Shown piece after piece: positions 59,935-64,000 of a stretch of DNA of 64,000 nucleotides. Origin of the DNA: Omphiscola glabra (Eukaryota > Mollusca > Gastropoda > Lymnaeidae). The notes beneath the pieces were generated by a model, which worked only from the letters and a program-made list of their open reading frames with translations, had not been told where the DNA came from and did not search any database. The stretch covers positions 18,769,813-18,833,812 of the forward strand of contig OZ024807.1 in the NCBI GenBank assembly GCA_964017045.1. The letters run 5' to 3'. How positions within the stretch are numbered: the first letter of the stretch is position 1; each line of letters opens with the position of its first letter. The translations under genes and the position numbers were made by a program.

Positions 59935-60711
59935 CTGGGAAGAAAAAAATAAGTACAATATTATAAGAATCTAAAGCAATAAATGAATTAATGATTTCAA
60001 TAAAAATGTGCGATGATGCAGCTTTTAAAAAACGATCTCAATTATACAAAAAGAAAGAAAGAAAGTGATTAAGAAGAACGAATCTAGTTTTATCTATTTA
60101 AAATAAATTTGACTAGCATTGTAAAAATCATCCCTTCACTAATTCACAGTGTTGTTAAGGATATGCAAACAATGCTGCATAATAAAAAAAAGTGTATGGT
60201 TAATGTGTCAAAACTAAAATTTAACACATTAATTGTAAAATGCAGGTGCATTAACAAAAAAATCCAACTTTTTTTTTTAGATTTTAAAAAAAAAAAACAC
60301 ATGCGTAATTCAATTATTGAGTCTATGAAAAACAAAACTGAATTCTATAAAACAAATGCACGTAAAACGAGATAACGAATTATACTATCAAATCACAAAG
60401 TGAACAAAATATTTGGTTTAAATACATTTCAACAAAAATAATTATTATCAATTACTATAGTTTTATTAACAAACAGTCTTGACAGTAATTACTTAAATAA
60501 ATAACAATATTCATACATTTACATTATCATAATATTCAACTCATTAACTAACAATTAAGATTACATTACTTTATTCCCCCAATCTAAATATTACCTTTTT
60601 TTCCTAAAGTTTTATTTTAAATCCAGCATTAAGAGAAACAGATTCACTAATTACGTCATTTCATTATTCAATGTGAAAATTTATTTTAACAAAAAAACTA
60701 AATTCACTTAC

Positions 60712-60836
60712 CAGAATCGCACTTTGGTACAGCGTATTCTGGGAATTGTATATGGTGATGCATATACTTTAGTGCATATTTCATTTCTGTTACAGCAGTC
60801 AGCAGAAACTTTACAAAAATGTGTAGTTTTTATACA
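60712..60836 (-). CDS. Third six-cysteine (ICK-like) exon, partial gene; signal exon not in window
   Basis: The minus-strand exon from 60836 (after ATACAG) to 60712 (before GTAAGT) has cysteine spacing C-X6-C-X5-CC-X5-C-X14-C, in phase 0 like its sisters at 10609 and 37629. Relative to the 37.5-kb copy it has three residues inserted in loops and about 25 bp deleted just after the last Cys. This removes the normal stop, so the frame runs to the splice site and would end a few codons into the next exon, or at once if the intron is retained. The upstream signal exon would lie beyond 64000, past the inserted LINE. The scaffold is intact, so it may be functional, but the changed 3' end and interrupted locus leave open that it is decaying. 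Role unknown. Confidence 0.55.
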
Positions 60837-60944
60837 CTGTATAAAAATGCATACATATTAGAGATATTAAAATAATACACGCAATAATGATACAATAATG
60901 TTCACACATGTTCAAATTGGTTCTACACTTATTCTAATATCCCA

Positions 60945-62995
60945 GCAGACTTCCCGTCATTGTGCCAACACTTACTGGCTGGAAATTAGCAAATGCATCC
61001 AATCAGCTTCTGACAACGGGGTTCAAGAAACATGTACGAGGGTATCAAGAGGGCATTAGGTCCACACACTTCAAAAATAGCACCGATCAAATCCAAGACT
61101 GGTCAAATTATTCAGAACCCAAATTAACAACTCTGGCGTTGGGTTGAGCATTATCTTGAGCTATACGCAACAGTGAATGTAGTCACTGAGACCGCTCTGA
61201 ATAACATTCCAGCCTTGACAATAATGGAAGAACTAGATGAAGAGCCAACAATGCAGGAGCTCAAAAAGCAATAGACTACCTTGCTGTTGGGAAGGCACCA
61301 GGGATTGACGGCATTCCCCAGGAAGTCCTCAAAAATGGAAAAACAATACTAATTCAGCCCTTACATGAGCTCCTCTGTCTGTGTTGGGAAAAAGTTCACA
61401 TCCCCCAGGACATGAGAGACGCTAACATTGTAACATTGTACAAAAATAAAGGGGACCGAAATGATTGTAATAACTACCGAGGAATTTCTCTCCTTGATTT
61501 AGTTGGAAAGACCTTTGTCCGTGTTGAATTAAAACGATTGCAGAGTCTGGCTAACCGCATCTATCCAGAGTCCCAGTGTGGCTTCCGGAGTGGGCGCTCA
61601 ACTATAGACATGATATTCTCATTACGCCAAATGCAGGAGAAGTGTCGTGAACAGCATATGCCTCCTTATATCGCTTTTATAGATCCGACAAAGGCATTTG
61701 ACTTGGTAAGTCGGAATGGCCTGTTCAGTATCTTAGAAAGAATAGGTTGTCCCCCACGACTGCTCACAATCATACAATCATTTCACAAAAACATGCACAT
61801 CACAGTCACATTCAATGGCGCTGTCTCTGAGGCATTCCCAGTCAGCAGCGGAGTAAAACAGGGTTGTGTACTGGCACCAACTCTCTTCTCCATTTTCTTC
61901 TCGATGCTCCTTCAATTTGCTTTCAAGGACTTTGAAGATGGAGTGCACATACATACCAGATCTGATGGTAGGCTGTTTAATATCGCTGGCTTTCGTGCAA
62001 AGACCAAAGTAAAAAGGGTACTAATTCGTGAACTACTGTTCGCTGACGATACCGCCTTAACATCTCACACAGAAGAAGGTCTTCAGCGGCTAGTTAACCG
62101 TCTATCACACGCTTGTAAAGAGTTTGGATTGTTAATTAGCCTACAGAAAACTCATGTCATGATGCAAGAAGCGCCGTTCCCTCCAAATATAACTATTGAG
62201 GGCCATAATATGTCGGTTGTTGAGCATTTCACATACCTTGGATCCAATATATCTAGTTCTCTCTCCATTGATGAAGAGATAAACATCAGGATCGCAAAAG
62301 CAGCAGCAACAATGGCTAAACTGAATAAGCGGGTGTGGAATAAAATCAATCTAACTGACAAAACAAAGCTTAGTGTATATCAGGCATGCGTGCTTAGTAC
62401 GCTCCTATATGGCAGTGAAGTGTTGACCACATATACCAGTCACGAGCGGAAACTCAACAGCTTCCATCAACGATGTCTGCGTCGCATTCTACGCATCCGA
62501 TGGCAGGACAAAGTGACTAACACAGAGGTCTTTGTACGTTCCAAAATGTGTAGCATATTCTCCGCTCTTAGCAAGAAGTGCCTTCGCTGGTTAGGCCATG
62601 TAAAGAGAATGGAGGAAGGCCGTATTACAAAGATGCTGTTGTATGTAGAGTTGGCAGAAGAGACAAGACTTATTGGACGGCCTCGCCTGAGATATATGGA
62701 CGTTTGCAAAAAGAGCATGAAGTAAGCGAACATTGAAGTCAATAAATGGGAGATCATTGCCGAACAACGTATCAGCTGGCGAACGGCAGTGTACGAAGGA
62801 GTGAAAAGGGCAGAAGATGTGCGGAACGAAGCCCTTGCAAGAAAAAGAACAGCACGGAAGGCCAAAATTAACCAGGAATCATCATTCTCCAATGTGAGAA
62901 ATGCAGACGAGATTGTCATTCCAGGATTGGCCTAGTGAGCCACTCGTCGAAGTGTAGGACTACAATATAGCTACTCCATCGTCTCGTGAAGACGG
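60945..62995 (+). mobile_element. 5'-truncated LINE (RTE/CFDP2-like) inserted in the duplicated block
   Basis: A nearly complete RT half. The linker at 60990-61270 (Y-E-G-I-K-R-A-L, W-V-E-H-Y, M-E-E-L-D-E-E-P) is in other frames because of a one-base loss near 61270. The main frame is 61412-62725 (437 codons) with N-Y-R-G-I-S-L-L, S-G-V-K-Q-G-C-V-L-A-P-T, catalytic F-A-D-D-T (about 62040), Y-L-G-S-N-I, R-C-L-R-R-I-L and L-R-W-L-G-H-V. An in-frame TAA at 62723 cuts the tail, which then continues with a Cys/His knuckle (C-E-K-C-R-R-D-C-H-S-R, about 62890). No endonuclease. It ends with a CGTCTCGTGAAGACGG hairpin and an ATAGATA tail. Recently inserted but inactive. Confidence 0.9.
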
Positions 62996-63009
62996 AAGGA
63001 TGCCATACA

Positions 63010-63128
63010 ATAAATAGATATATAGATATATAAATACTATATAGATAGATATATAGATATATAAATATAGTCATATAGATTTATATATATATATCTATAT
63101 ATATCTATATGTATATATATATATATAC
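63010..63128. repeat. TATAGA-type microsatellite
   Basis: ATAGATATATAGATATATAA variants, shared with 37790-37890 in copy 1 of the segmental duplication. Confidence 0.9.
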
Positions 63129-63129
63129 A

Positions 63130-64000
63130 TTGTACAAGAAAAAGGAGACAAGAGTGACTGCAACAAATATCGTGGAATCTCCCTTCTTAACATAGTTGGA
63201 AAGGCCTTCGCCCGAGTTGCATTAGCACGCTTGCAGATGCTAGCAGCGCGCGTACTCCCAAAATCGCAATTTGACTTTCGAGTCGGTAGGTCAACCATAG
63301 ACATGATCTTCTCTTTGCGCCAGCTGCAGGAGAAATGCAGGTAATAATATATGCCTCTATACATCGCTTTTGTCGACCTCACTAAAGCTTTTGAAGCGGC
63401 CTCTACAAGATCCTAAAATAAATAGGCTGCAGTTCCACAACAAAATACAGGGCACAGTGTGCTATGACGGTGCCACCTCAGAAGCTTTTCCAGTAAGTAG
63501 TGGAGTAAAGTAGTTAGAGCTAAGACCAAAATAAGAAAGGTCATGCTACGCGAGCCTTTATTTGCAGATGACGCCGCTTTAGTATCTCACTCGGCAGACG
63601 GCCTGCAGAGCCTTGTATCCATCTTATCCGCTGCCTGCAAAGAGGTTGGCCTGACCATTAGCTTAAAGAAAACAAACATTATGGCTCAGGACGCTGACTC
63701 TCTCCACACTCTCTCCATCGACGACTGCGACTTGGATGCTGTTGACAGATTCACATATCTAGGGTCGAACATTTCGAGCACCCTCTCAATGGAGGATGAG
63801 ATAAGTGGTAGGATAGGGAAGGCCGCAACTGTCATGACGAGACTAAAGAAAAGAGTCCGGTCCAATGCCAAACTCACAACAAGAACTAAGCTGCAGGTAT
63901 ACCAGGTCTGCGTACTGATTGATGCGAGTATGTGACCACATCTACCAGGCACGAAAAAAGGCTCAATGGCTTCCACCTCAGATGCCTGCGCCGCATCCGT
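63130..64000 (+). mobile_element. Decayed LINE (RTE/CFDP2-like) RT fragment, cut by the window end
   Basis: Paralogue of 37892-38680. Retains the F-x-V-G-R-S-T-I-D-M-I-F-S-L-R-Q block (about 63270-63330) and I-A-F-V-D-L-T-K-A-F that copy 1 lost. It lacks the G-C-V-L-A-P region (a deletion near 63510) that copy 1 kept. The catalytic F-A-D-D is near 63568 within the 130-codon frame 63543-63935. Confidence 0.85.

Larger units (their letters stand above)
59658..64000. repeat. Segmental duplication, copy 2 (partner 36492-39210), interrupted by a LINE
   Basis: Collinear with copy 1 from ATTACACTTTAAAGATCAGG to TTCACACATGTTCAAATTGG (about 60930). Copy 1's continuation then resumes at about 62995 after a ~2-kb LINE and runs off the window end. 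The tract at 60010-60075 (GAAAGAAAGAAAG region) is present only in this copy. Confidence 0.9.

Noticed and set aside
1..64000. CRISPR arrays, bacterial operons or prophage
   Set aside because: The tandem arrays have no spacer structure, and the introns, splice sites and LINEs show this is animal DNA.
1..64000. tRNA, rRNA or other structured RNA genes
   Set aside because: No A/B-box plus cloverleaf combination or rRNA-like block was seen by eye; a covariance-model scan would be decisive.

Overview
This is eukaryotic (animal) genomic DNA: strongly AT-rich, with long introns, canonical GT/AG splice sites, long (TA)n tracts, many minisatellites and decayed non-LTR retrotransposons. There is no operon structure, no Shine-Dalgarno sites and no dense coding. 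The gene types and repeat families fit an invertebrate, most plausibly a mollusc and perhaps a gastropod. That assignment is inference, and no species call is made. Most of the longest open frames in the window are artefacts of tandem repeats or parts of LINE elements; the host genes are split into small exons.

Layout. 1-960: 25-bp minisatellite. 1.8-2.0 kb: hAT-like MITE. 2.2-4.2 kb: decayed CR1/Jockey-like LINE. 6.6-10.75 kb (+): small secreted cysteine-rich peptide gene (TATA box, 5'UTR exon, signal exon, six-Cys exon). 14.9-17.4 kb: GC-richer islands, including a LINE endonuclease fragment. 17.4-19.0 kb: direct duplication. 19.27-27.19 kb (-): six-exon gene for a secreted protein of about 588 residues, ending in a trypsin-like domain that has lost its catalytic residues. 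28.2 and 43.5 kb: MITEs. 30.2-31.6 kb: degenerate ~175-bp tandem repeat. 32.7-33.7 kb: two isolated exon candidates. 36.5-42.15 kb (-): second six-Cys peptide gene, with a LINE fragment in its intron. 44.6-54.8 kb: repeat-dominated, with 45-, 30-, 33- and 27-bp minisatellites and degenerate GATCC/CCGG arrays. 56.7-57.1 kb: possible solo LTR. 57.9-58.4 kb: 37-bp minisatellite. 58.5 kb: mariner-like MITE. 59.66-64.0 kb (-): duplicate of the 36.5-38.7 kb block, holding a third six-Cys exon and an extra LINE insertion.

Main biological message. The window carries at least three paralogous exons of a small secreted peptide family with the inhibitor-cystine-knot spacing C-X6-C-X4/5-CC-X5-C-X12-14-C. 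Two of them have matching 23-codon signal exons. The family sits on both strands and is being copied by segmental duplication in a transposon-rich region. Such peptides include venom toxins, antimicrobial peptides and signalling peptides; the sequence alone does not say which. The other host gene appears to be an extracellular pseudoprotease with an N-glycosylated N-terminal part built from exons of mostly the same splice phase.
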